From Crocosphaera watsonii WH 8501 (lineage in GTDB: Bacteria > Cyanobacteriota > Cyanobacteriia > Cyanobacteriales > Microcystaceae), in assembly GCF_000167195.1 (NCBI RefSeq), contig NZ_AADV02000001.1, positions 620,001-684,000 on the forward strand: a stretch of DNA of 64,000 nt, written 5' to 3'. This document shows positions 36,528 through 44,330 of this stretch, piece by piece. Under the pieces are notes generated by a model. That model had not been told where the DNA came from. It worked only from the letters and a program-made list of their open reading frames with translations, and made no database searches. A program made the position numbers and the translations under genes. The first letter of the stretch is position 1; every line of letters starts with the position of its first letter.

Positions 36528-37733
36528 GCCTTACCATCGGTACTGGGTAATTTAGTTGCAGGTGTAGTGATTGGGGTTTCAGGATTACATCTGGTGGTAT
36601 TAGATGGAGGGGAAATTAATCCCTCTTTAAGCCATTTGATTGAGATCCTCTCCAACAGCACCCCAGAACAAGTTAAAGCCGTTTTTGAGGAACCCGTTCC
36701 CCTGATCATCGATGAATATTCCGAATTTGGGGTTGGGGTTTTATTATTCTTGATCGGTTTAGAATCTGACTTAAAAGAATTGCTCAAAGTGGGCTTTCAA
36801 TCAGCCAGTGTGGCCATTGTAGGAGTAACCCTACCATTTGTTTTAGGATTTTTGGGACTAACTTATCTGTTTCACGTTCCCACCTTACCAGCATTATTTG
36901 CAGGGGCAGCCTTAACTGCCACCAGTATTGGTATTACAGCCAAAGTGATGCAGGATCTTGGGGTTCTCAAATCCAAGGAAGGTCAAATCATTTTAGGGGC
37001 AGCTATCCTCGATGATATTTTAGGCATTGTCATCCTGGCAGTGGTCATCAGTATTGTGGAAACAGGAGAAGTGGACGTGGTTAAAGCCCTGACACTAATC
37101 CTCATTGCGGCTGCGTTTATGATAGCTGCCATTGTCCTGAATCAGTTTTTCGGACCTTGGTTTGTTACTCAGTTAGAGAAATTAAAATCCCCCAACAGAG
37201 GGATGGGTTACTTTATTCTGTTTATTTTCCTCAGTTTTCTAGCAGGAGTTGTGGGTTTAGAACCGATTCTGGGAGCCTTTGCAGCAGGATTAATCTTAGG
37301 AGGAACCACAGCACGAGAACGCTTAGTTGAGGCTATTGAAGTCCTTTCTGTGGTATTCTCAACAGTGTTTTTTGTCTCCATTGGGGCCAAAACCGATCTC
37401 AGTGTTCTTAACCCTTCGGTTCCGGCTAATAGAGAAGGTTTGATCATAGCTGGTTTTTTGATTATTGTTGCCATTGTCGGTAAAGTATCTGCCGGGTTCT
37501 TTGCCTTTACCGATGAAAAAATTAACCGTCTTGGTATCGGGACTGGAATGATTCCCCGTGGAGAAGTTGGGTTAGTCTTTGCCGGGTTAGGTTCAGCAAC
37601 AGGGGCGTTACCTCCCTCTATTGATGTAGCTATTGTTTTGATGGTTATTGCCACCACCTTTTTATCCCCTCCTTTATTAAGATTGGTGTTTGATACCTCT
37701 GAGTCCCCAAGCGAGTTAGTTCAATCGGACTAA
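36528..37733 (+). pseudogene. CPA2-type cation:proton antiporter (KefB-like), 5' truncated by IS630
   Basis: About 400 residues of a Na+/H+ or K+/H+ antiporter domain: LPSVLGNLVAGVVIGVSGL, EFGVGVLLFLIGLESDLKELL, FAGAALTATSIGITAKVMQDL, LGAAILDDILGIVILAVV (the conserved ion-binding Asp pair), EPILGAFAAGLILGG and GTGMIPRGEVGLVFAGLG. The frame is open from the IS boundary; family members have about one more membrane helix before LPSVLGNL, which is gone here. A GTG at 36567 could start a shorter protein, but the loss of the first helix makes function doubtful. Confidence 0.8.
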
Positions 37734-37737
37734 ATAT

Positions 37738-37802
37738 GTAGGGTGGGCAATGGAGATAGAGGAGGAATTAAATCTATATTTTTTAAACCCATTGCCCACC
37801 AG
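37738..37802. repeat. Inverted repeat GTGGGCAATGG / CCATTGCCCAC
   Basis: GTAGGGTGGGCAATGG just after the antiporter stop pairs with CCATTGCCCACC at about 37790-37801. The layout (GTAGGGTGGG outer arm, AT-rich centre) parallels the GTGGGTTA repeats at 13092 and 14175 but with different inner arms. Confidence 0.55.
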
Positions 37803-37850
37803 CATTATCATCAAAATATTTTAGCTAAACTCCCTAATCTGATAATTTTC

Positions 37851-38729
37851 ATGACGACTAAACTATCCTCTTATGAATTCGAGGTTGTCACAGTCAACCC
37901 CCAAGGCAAAATTATTCAACGAGAAAATAAAAAAACCTTATATTTTCTAGAAACATTAGAAGATGACTGTCATTTAGAGATGGTAGCCATTCCGCCGGGA
38001 ACCTTTTATATGGGTTCTCTCAAGACGGAAGAAGGGTGTCTCCCCTCTCAAACCCCTCAACACCGAGTCACACTCAAACCCTTCTGGATGAGTAAATATC
38101 TCATTACCCAACAACAATGGAAAATAGTTGCTCAACTCCCCACCATTAAACAATCTCTTCTTGGGGACCCCGCTAATTTTTCTCACCCGAATCATCCCGT
38201 TGAAAAAGTATCTTGGTATGATGCTGTAGAATTTTGCGCTAGATTATCCCAACATAGTCAACGTTCTTATTATCTTCCGAGTGAAGCGCAATGGGAATAC
38301 GCCTGTCGTGCTAATACCAACACCCCTTTTCATTTTGGGGAAACCATTACCACCGATCTAGCCAACTATTCAGGGATAAATTGGGAATATCAAGGAAAAA
38401 TTTGCAGCCAAGGTGCTTATGGTCAAGGTTTATTGGGAGAAGATCGACGGGAAACTACTCCTGTGGGCTATTTTGCTGTGGCTAATGGTTTTGGACTCTA
38501 TGATATGTACGGCAATGTACGAGAATGGTGTGATGATCTTTGGCATAGAAATTATCTGGGTTGTCCTGACGATGGCCAAACTTGGATCACCCATACCGAT
38601 GAAGAAAGAAGAGTGCTTCGTGGAGGATCTTGGAATTGTTCTCCCCATAAATGTCGTTCCGCTTATCGGGGGAGACTTGATCCCTTAACTTCCCTTTATG
38701 ATATTGGTTTTCGTATTGTTCACTATTAA
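37851..38729 (+). CDS. Formylglycine-generating enzyme / SUMF1-like domain protein
   Basis: 292 residues from the ATG at 37851; an earlier ATG at 37743 lies inside the preceding repeat. After a short N-terminus the FGE-sulfatase fold is clear: LEMVAIPPGTFYMGSLKTEEGC, PQHRVTLKPFWMSKYLITQQQWKIV, HPVEKVSWYDAVEFCARLS, YYLPSEAQWEYACRA, GLYDMYGNVREWCDDLWH, RRVLRGGSWNC and YDIGFRIVHY. In cyanobacteria such proteins are usually standalone and of unknown substrate. I see no sulfatase nearby, so oxidation of a sulfatase Cys should not be assumed. Confidence 0.88.
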   Translation: MTTKLSSYEFEVVTVNPQGKIIQRENKKTLYFLETLEDDCHLEMVAIPPGTFYMGSLKTEEGCLPSQTPQHRVTLKPFWMSKYLITQQQWKIVAQLPTIKQSLLGDPANFSHPNHPVEKVSWYDAVEFCARLSQHSQRSYYLPSEAQWEYACRANTNTPFHFGETITTDLANYSGINWEYQGKICSQGAYGQGLLGEDRRETTPVGYFAVANGFGLYDMYGNVREWCDDLWHRNYLGCPDDGQTWITHTDEERRVLRGGSWNCSPHKCRSAYRGRLDPLTSLYDIGFRIVHY

Positions 38730-38798
38730 TAGGATAAAGGTAATTATTAATTATTAATTATTAATTGTTCATTATTAATTGCTGAAGCTCTGCATATT

Positions 38799-39404
38799 TT
38801 ATATCTCCTGAGCAATCTCCCTTAATTGTTCGATAATCTTTTTATTCTTGTGACTTCTTGACCCATATGATCTAGCAGAAAATACAGTTATTATTTCTAA
38901 AACATCCTGCGCTAAATCCTCCTCATAACTTGAATCTTCTGTCCTATTAATAATAACAACTTCTGTGCCAAAATGCTCACACAAGCTAAATATTAATTCA
39001 CCGCCAAATCTTAATAATCTATCTTTTTGAGTTAAGACTAAACGCTCTACTTTATTATCTACAATTAAACGAATTAGTTTTTGCAATCCCCGCTTATTAT
39101 AATTCATCCCACTTCCTAAATCTTTGATAATTTCATATTGCCATCCTTGTTGAGCGCAGAATAATTCTAAGACTTCAATTTGACGCTCTAGGTCTTTTTT
39201 CTGGTCATGGGAACTGGTTCGAGCGTAACCAATGGTATAAGAAAGTTCTTTCTTTATCCCAAGAAGTTCTGACAGTTCATACCGCCGATGGCCATTGGCA
39301 GTTCTTTGAGGAATTAACTTTCCTTCGGCTTCCCATCGTCTGAGGGTACTTGTACTAACCCCTTTGAGTTTAGCTGCTTCAGAAATTGATAATAACTTGC
39401 TCAT
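38799..39404 (-). CDS. tnpA: IS607-family serine recombinase TnpA
   Basis: 201 residues: N-terminal MerR-type helix-turn-helix (LLSISEAAKLKGVSTSTLRRWEAEGKLIPQRTANGHRRYE), then a small serine-recombinase domain (TIGYARTSSHDQKKDLERQIEVLE with the nucleophilic Ser, GSGMNYNKRGLQKLI, VERLVLTQKDRLLRFG, FSARSYGSRSHKN). IS607 elements normally also carry tnpB; none follows here, since the next sequence on that strand is an AT-rich run of AATTATT units and then the SUMF1-like gene. The gene itself looks intact. Confidence 0.9.
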   Translation of the reverse strand: MSKLLSISEAAKLKGVSTSTLRRWEAEGKLIPQRTANGHRRYELSELLGIKKELSYTIGYARTSSHDQKKDLERQIEVLELFCAQQGWQYEIIKDLGSGMNYNKRGLQKLIRLIVDNKVERLVLTQKDRLLRFGGELIFSLCEHFGTEVVIINRTEDSSYEEDLAQDVLEIITVFSARSYGSRSHKNKKIIEQLREIAQEI

Positions 39405-39473
39405 AATGCTATGATAGCTTATATTATGAGTAAGATTAAAGAGGTTTAGTTAAGTTTTGTGTAGCAGAACCCA

Positions 39474-39497
39474 AACCCCGTCGTTAACGACGGGGTC
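39474..39497. repeat. GC-rich hairpin, candidate transposon-end or terminator
   Basis: ACCCCGTCGTTAACGACGGGGT folds into a perfect stem around GTTAAC and is followed by CTGACAG. Such hairpins mark right ends of TnpB-type elements in cyanobacteria. It lies 70 bases upstream of the IS607 tnpA start and 70 before ccmK3, so it could be an end left when tnpB was lost. Confidence 0.45.
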
Positions 39498-39567
39498 TGA
39501 CAGCAGAATCCCTATCGTGATATGATTGGTGAGCAAGAAAAACCATGCTTTTCCCATTATTACCCTT

Positions 39568-39879
39568 ATGCCTCAAGCCGTTGGTGTTATTCAAACCGTA
39601 GGATTTCCCGCAGTTTTAGCCGCCGCAGATGCAATGGTTAAAGGGGGAACGGTGACAATTGTGTATTTTGATAAAGCTGAACGTGGAGAATTTTTAGTGG
39701 CAATTCGTGGCCCCGTTTCTGAGGTGAAAAATTCTATGGAAGCAGGAAAAGAAGCGGCTGAAAAATCCTACAACGGTAAAGTAGCTAGTCATTACATTGT
39801 CCCTAACCCACCAGAAAATCTGCTCTCAGTTCTGCCCTTAGATTTTACAGAAGCAGTGGAACAATTTCGCGTTTCATAA
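39568..39879 (+). CDS. ccmK3: Carboxysome shell protein CcmK3 (BMC domain)
   Basis: 103 residues: MPQAVGVIQTVGFPAVLAAADAMVKGGTVTIVYFDKAERGEFLVAIRGPVSEVKNSMEAG ... HYIVPNPPENLLSVLPLDFTEAVEQF. The MPQAVGVIQT start and the AERGEFLVAIRGPVSEV segment distinguish CcmK3 from the other beta-carboxysome hexamer proteins. The ATG at 39568 fits; an upstream in-frame start would add 14 atypical residues. CcmK3 is known to assemble with CcmK4, encoded 77 bases downstream. Confidence 0.9.
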   Translation: MPQAVGVIQTVGFPAVLAAADAMVKGGTVTIVYFDKAERGEFLVAIRGPVSEVKNSMEAGKEAAEKSYNGKVASHYIVPNPPENLLSVLPLDFTEAVEQFRVS

Positions 39880-39956
39880 AGGGACTGTCCCCTTTAACCA
39901 TAAAATTATTCCTATTGTTAAGCATCCCATCAATGATTATTTAGGAGACTTAAATT

Positions 39957-40304
39957 ATGACTCAAAAAGCAGTTGGATCGATCGAATCAAAAGGTTTTCC
40001 CGGAATTTTAGCCGCTGCCGATGCTATGGTTAAAGCCGGAAGAATTACCATCGTCGGCTATATTCGCGCAGGGAGCGCGCGTTTTACTCTCAACATTCGG
40101 GGAGACGTTCAAGAGGTTAAAGTCGCTATAGCAGCGGGAATTGATGCCATTGAAAGGACTGAAGGAGCTACCCTGGAAACTTGGGTAATCATCCCCCGTC
40201 CCCATGAGAATGTGGTTGGAGTTTTGCCGATCGATTATAGCGATCAGGTTGAACAATTCCGTCAAGCGGCTGAAGGGATTGCCCTTCCGGCTGTTAGTTC
40301 TTAA
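39957..40304 (+). CDS. ccmK4: Carboxysome shell protein CcmK4 (BMC domain)
   Basis: 115 residues beginning MTQKAVGSIESKGFPGILAAADAMVKAGRITIVGYIRAGSARFTLNIRGDVQEVK, then WVIIPRPHENVVGVLPIDYSDQVEQFRQAAEG. The RAGSARFTLNIRGDVQEV pore-facing segment is CcmK4-specific. GGAG at 39944-39947 precedes the ATG. It forms the usual ccmK3-ccmK4 satellite locus, away from the main ccm operon. Confidence 0.95.
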   Translation: MTQKAVGSIESKGFPGILAAADAMVKAGRITIVGYIRAGSARFTLNIRGDVQEVKVAIAAGIDAIERTEGATLETWVIIPRPHENVVGVLPIDYSDQVEQFRQAAEGIALPAVSS

Positions 40305-40338
40305 GTCTTTTTAATGGGGGCTATTTTGCCCCCTTCGG

Positions 40339-40617
40339 TTAACAATATAATCTGTCTTCAAAGAAGTCTTCGCAACATACCTGAGTTATGCCTTTTAGCC
40401 CTAATTCCTCTAAATGACTCATCCATGCTTCTGGCGTATCCTCAACGGGTAAAAGACCTAAAACCCTGGCTACATCAGCAACCCAAGGAACTGTTGAGAT
40501 GCAATAACCTTGCCAGTGAACTTCTAGGGATAACCAATCTGGAACTTGATGGGCATCAAACTGGGTAGATGCTCGATAATCTGCTTGAAAACAGTAAATT
40601 TTACCTGTTTTGCTCAT
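40339..40617 (-). CDS. Conserved small protein of unknown function
   Basis: 92 residues, convergent with ccmK4: MSKTGKIYCFQADYRASTQFDAHQVPDWLSLEVHWQGYCISTVPWVADVARVLGLLPVEDTPEAWMSHLEELGLKGITQVCCEDFFEDRLYC. Rich in Trp and Cys for its size and without a membrane segment. I do not recognise a family. The coding look (no low-complexity, plausible start) supports a real gene; the overlapping rightward frame at 40314-40568 is less convincing. Confidence 0.6.
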   Translation of the reverse strand: MSKTGKIYCFQADYRASTQFDAHQVPDWLSLEVHWQGYCISTVPWVADVARVLGLLPVEDTPEAWMSHLEELGLKGITQVCCEDFFEDRLYC

Positions 40618-40791
40618 AGTTTAAGGAAAATAAAACAAACTGTCAATTGACGAGAGACTGAAATTATTAACGCCTCGTTTACTGATTATGGGATAACACA
40701 TTTATCACTCAAAAATCAGCGATCGTGTCATCAAAAAAACACAAAGTCAGGGAAAACTGAGAAAACTAGGTTAAACCATCAATAATATATA

Positions 40792-41175
40792 TCAATCTTG
40801 TATATATTCTGTTCCTTGGATTAACGCTATTTCTGCCCGCATGAATTCTCTTCCTAAATAAGCGGCATGATCTAACATTGTGATAGCACAATTAGGATTT
40901 TCTTCTATCACTTTGACACACAATTCTTTAGCACTACGTCCTGTAAAAAGGGTTTCTTCTGTACGATTTTTTTGACCTCTTGCTGCAATAACTTCCCCTG
41001 TTTCTGGATCAACTGCTAATCCTTTTTCATTAATAATATTGGTAAAGTATTTAGTACAGATGAGACTATTTTCTCTGTCGATATAAATAATAAAGTACCC
41101 CCCTGGATCAAGAGCTATGGGACGTTTTGAGAGTTTATTATCTAGTTTTTTAATGTTCTTTGCTAAGTCATTCAT
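40792..41175 (-). CDS. DUF4346 domain protein
   Basis: About 127 residues from the second in-frame Met; an earlier one at 41193 is possible. The core matches DUF4346: LDPGGYFIIYIDRENSLICTKYFTNIINEKGLAVDPETGEVIAARGQ, then ETLFTGRSAKELCVKVIEE and TMLDHAAYLGREFMRAEIALIQGTEYIQD. It is a short, widespread cyanobacterial protein, sometimes annotated as related to dihydropteroate synthase; its activity is unknown to me. Confidence 0.8.
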   Translation of the reverse strand: MNDLAKNIKKLDNKLSKRPIALDPGGYFIIYIDRENSLICTKYFTNIINEKGLAVDPETGEVIAARGQKNRTEETLFTGRSAKELCVKVIEENPNCAITMLDHAAYLGREFMRAEIALIQGTEYIQD

Positions 41176-41221
41176 AAATTTGTCTGCAATCAATTCTTAA
41201 TCAATAACGGGTAATGGACAA

Positions 41222-42586
41222 TTAATTATCTAAAGTTTTGGGAACCTTTAATCCTAACAAAACAACTCTAGCGACCATAAATAAGGATAAAGCTAACCAT
41301 AATAGGTTGCTATTATTGTAATGCCAAGCAATAGTAGCAACAGGTACAAAACCAACGAAAGTTGCTCCTAGTGCTGTATTTCTTAGCATAACACCTTCTG
41401 CTAACCCGATAAAGTAACCATCTAAAATAAAGGCAATTGAACCAAAACTAAGAACAGGTAACAACCAGATAACATGAGCATTTAAGGAAGGAAAAATCTC
41501 TTGGTGATTTGTCAATAGTCCGAATAAAGTTTGTGGAAATAAAATTATGATAGAAACTGCTCCTAAGGCAAATATGAAACCGAGAATTCCTGAGAATTTA
41601 AGCAAGGGGATTAATTGTTTTTTCGTTCCTTGTCCTTTAAAATTACCTGCTAAAGATTCTGTTGCAAAAGCTACTCCATCGATAAAATAAACCACTAGAG
41701 AAAATATCTGCAATAAAACAGAATTCTCCGCTAAAGTTAGTGTTCCCATAGCAGAACTAATATTAGTAAAGAAGGAAAAAGCAGAGAGGAAAATTAAAGT
41801 ACGGATAAACAAATCACGGTTGAGCATTAAGTTATCTTTCCATTGCTCTAATGAAATTCTTTTGGTAATCTGTTTAACATCTTGCCAATTAATATCTTTT
41901 ACGACTAATAATAATCCAATTAAACACATAAGAATCTGACTTAAAGAAGTTGCTAAACCTGCACCTCCACTTTCTAAACCCCAACGAATAATTAATAAAT
42001 AATCTAAGATAACATTAGCACCGTTACCAATAAGAGAAAGCCATAAAACTTTACCACTTTGTTCCTTTCCCAAAAACCAACCAATTAAGACAAAATTAAG
42101 TAAAACAGCCGGCGCGCCTATAATACGAGTATCATAATAAGCTTGTGCGGAAACTTTTACCAAAGGTGCTGCACTAACTAAACTAAACCCAATCCATCTT
42201 AAGGGATACTGTAATATTAAAATAATTAACCCTAAACTTAAGGCTAACAAGCCATTTTTAAGTAAGACTAATAACACTTCTTGGGAGTCCTTTCTTCCCA
42301 TTCCTTGGGCAGTAATTCCTGTTGTGGAAGTACGAAGAAATCCCAAGGCACGATAAAGATAATTAAAAATAATAGTAGCTAAGGTGACTCCAGCTAAATG
42401 ATGAATATCTTTTAAATGCCCCAAAAATGTAATACTAAGTAACCCAGCAATGGGAACCATTAAATTAGATAAAATATTAATAGACGCTAACCGCAGAAAA
42501 CGCCAGGAAAAAGAAGGTAAATTGAAAAATTCTAAAAAACGATTTTTATAGGTTTCTAGATGAACTCTTTTAAAAGAAGATTCCAT
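41222..42586 (-). CDS. MATE-family efflux transporter (DinF-like)
   Basis: 454 residues with about twelve hydrophobic segments and the MATE features NILSNLMVPIAGLLSITFLGHL, GFLRTSTTGITAQGMGRKD, GLESGGAGLATSLSQIL and YFIDGVAFATESLAGNFKGQGTKK. These proteins extrude organic cations or drugs in exchange for Na+ or H+. It is the first intact gene left of the miniature IS605 element. MATE pumps export prodrug peptides in some NRPS pathways, but this gene lies about 8 kb from the NRPS group on the other strand, so no link is claimed. Confidence 0.9.
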   Translation of the reverse strand: MESSFKRVHLETYKNRFLEFFNLPSFSWRFLRLASINILSNLMVPIAGLLSITFLGHLKDIHHLAGVTLATIIFNYLYRALGFLRTSTTGITAQGMGRKDSQEVLLVLLKNGLLALSLGLIILILQYPLRWIGFSLVSAAPLVKVSAQAYYDTRIIGAPAVLLNFVLIGWFLGKEQSGKVLWLSLIGNGANVILDYLLIIRWGLESGGAGLATSLSQILMCLIGLLLVVKDINWQDVKQITKRISLEQWKDNLMLNRDLFIRTLIFLSAFSFFTNISSAMGTLTLAENSVLLQIFSLVVYFIDGVAFATESLAGNFKGQGTKKQLIPLLKFSGILGFIFALGAVSIIILFPQTLFGLLTNHQEIFPSLNAHVIWLLPVLSFGSIAFILDGYFIGLAEGVMLRNTALGATFVGFVPVATIAWHYNNSNLLWLALSLFMVARVVLLGLKVPKTLDN

Positions 42587-42693
42587 TATATTTAATCTAA
42601 GTAAAACTAATTTAAGCTTTTATTTATCATTATTATATTAACATTAAGTAGGGGTCAACAACCGTTGACCCCTAAATCAAAAGTATTAACTAA

Positions 42694-43139
42694 GTGACAC
42701 TCCTCCCGACGCTGATCCAGTGGGTACAGCGGGGAACCTCTCTACCTCACGACAGGACGTTACTGTTTCATCGGTCTTTTCTAGATACACAAATGTTGCC
42801 ATTCACATATCCCCGTCCAGATACCTCCACAGTCAGCACAACCGACTATCCATCGGCTGCAATGTATCGAGTTTTTATCCAGAAATATTTTTCTACCCGT
42901 TTCTAGCTTCTGAGCATTGTTGATTGTCTGGGGCAATCTAGGGACGCATATCTCCACTAGCTAGAGCGATGGGGTTCGCCCTTTAAATTTTGAGCCTGTT
43001 TCGGTGGTGTCGGTTAGACTGCCTTTATTGTATTGTTGACTTACTTTCTTGTCAATGATTGGGGCATCGAACCCCAATCATTGACCCGCCTATCATCCCG
43101 ACACTGACCTACGGTACAGTGCGGGGCTTCTCGGCGGTA
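42694..43139 (-). mobile_element. Miniature IS605-type element with omega-RNA-like 3' region and no intact ORF
   Basis: On the reverse strand the left end (from 43139: ACCGCCGAGAAGCCCCGCACT ... GTGTCGGGATGATAGGCGG) matches the left end of the complete IS605 at 59161. The right end (to 42694: CCCCGCTG ... CAGCGTCGGGAGGAGTGTCAC) has the same stem-and-TGTCAC tail as the TnpB right ends. The ~350 bases between hold a 35-nt hairpin and a short stretch that could be the decayed 3' end of tnpB (CADCG in one frame, then GRGYVNGNI in another), overlapping where an omega-RNA would lie. This explains the 555-base gap between the MATE and hhoA genes. Confidence 0.68.
43051..43085 (-). repeat. 14-bp-stem hairpin with TTCGATG loop
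   Basis: Perfect 14-bp stem (GTCAATGATTGGGG arm) closing a seven-base loop that reads TTCGATG on the element's own strand. The equivalent hairpin in the complete IS605 (59249-59283) has the same loop and the same position after GATAGGCGG, but a different stem. Confidence 0.85.
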
Positions 43140-43141
43140 AG

Positions 43142-44308
43142 CTAAGATACTCCTTGTAATTGCTCTGTTTTCACTGTCAACTCTAACAAGCGATCGCCTC
43201 GATACAATTTGACCCGTAAACTGGCATTAATCCCAGATTTTTCGACAATTTTTTGTAAATCGGTGCCATCCTGCACTGGTTGTCCATTAACAGCCACGAT
43301 CACATCTCCACGGCGTAATCTAGCCCTTTCTGCTGGACTATTGGGAACCACTTGCACCACTAAGATCCCATCCACCTCGGGAACGATAATGGGAGAATTA
43401 GGGTTATCGTTGTTTTCCCTGGCTATTTCAGAGGTTAAATTAATCATTTGCACCCCAATATAAGGATGAGGTACTTTTTGTCCAGAAGCCAGAGTTTTTT
43501 CTAGGGTTTTGGCCTTATTGATGGGAATAGCAAAACCAATACCCATCGCATCGGCACGAATAGCGGTATTAATACCGATCACCTCTCCCTGACTATTCAA
43601 CAAAGGCCCCCCAGAGTTACCTGGGTTAATAGCTGCATCGGTTTGGATAAAGTCGAGACGCTTATCAGGGATACCGGCTTTTGCGGCTGAACGACCAATG
43701 GTACTAATAATACCCAAAGTTACGGTATTATCTAAACCCACAGGGTTCCCCACAGCGATGGCCCAATCACCCACTTTGAGACTGTTAGAGTCCCCCAAAG
43801 GTGCTACAGGTAAAGTATTTCCTTGGGGTTTAATTCTCACCACCGCTAAATCTGTTATTTCATCGGTTCCTCTGACTTCTCCGTTAAAAGTTCGGCCATC
43901 TTTGAGGGTAACGGTTACCTTATCGGCACCATTAACCACATGAGCATTGGTCAAAATAATACCATCACCATCAATAATAAAACCGGAACCCTGGCCATTA
44001 ATCCTTTGTTCTCGGGGTGGCCGCAACTGTTGACCAAAGAAGTCGCGGAAAAACGGATCATCAAAAAAAGGGTCTACCTGTCGAGTAACCACTGTTTCTG
44101 TGTCGATACGAACCACCGCAGGACCCGTTCGAGTAACTGCGGCCGCCACAAAACTATCAGCCGTGATCTGTGCTGGTGTTTGGGCTAAGTACCCTATGGG
44201 ACTTGCTTGGGACGAGAGAACGTCAAACCCCCCAAAACCAAGAATCATACTGAAAACAATTGTTATAGTGCCACTGGCGACTAAACTTAGCCATTTTCTC
44301 AAGTTCAT
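43142..44308 (-). CDS. HtrA-family serine protease (HhoA/HhoB/DegP-like)
   Basis: 388 residues. An N-terminal membrane or signal segment (WLSLVASGTITIVFSMILGFGGF) precedes a trypsin-like domain with the catalytic triad in GIILTNAHVV (His), TDLAVVRI (Asp) and INPGNSGGPLLN (Ser). A C-terminal PDZ domain follows (~270-380: YIGVQMINL, VVPNSPAERARLRRGDVIVAVNGQPVQDG). This is the usual Deg protease layout of the cyanobacterial periplasm or thylakoid lumen, for quality control under stress. HhoA, HhoB and HtrA cannot be separated by eye. Confidence 0.92.
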   Translation of the reverse strand: MNLRKWLSLVASGTITIVFSMILGFGGFDVLSSQASPIGYLAQTPAQITADSFVAAAVTRTGPAVVRIDTETVVTRQVDPFFDDPFFRDFFGQQLRPPREQRINGQGSGFIIDGDGIILTNAHVVNGADKVTVTLKDGRTFNGEVRGTDEITDLAVVRIKPQGNTLPVAPLGDSNSLKVGDWAIAVGNPVGLDNTVTLGIISTIGRSAAKAGIPDKRLDFIQTDAAINPGNSGGPLLNSQGEVIGINTAIRADAMGIGFAIPINKAKTLEKTLASGQKVPHPYIGVQMINLTSEIARENNDNPNSPIIVPEVDGILVVQVVPNSPAERARLRRGDVIVAVNGQPVQDGTDLQKIVEKSGINASLRVKLYRGDRLLELTVKTEQLQGVS

Positions 44309-44330
44309 AACCCTTTAAAGCTTGGAATTG

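Noticed and set aside
40314..40568. Rightward ORF overlapping the small leftward gene at 40339-40617
   Set aside because: It begins just after ccmK4 without a ribosome site and its residues look like an antisense shadow of the more protein-like leftward frame.
41222..42586. The MATE transporter as exporter of the predicted prodrug peptide
   Set aside because: MATE pumps do this in colibactin-type systems, but this gene is on the opposite strand and separated by adhesin, antiporter, IS and carboxysome genes. No positional support.
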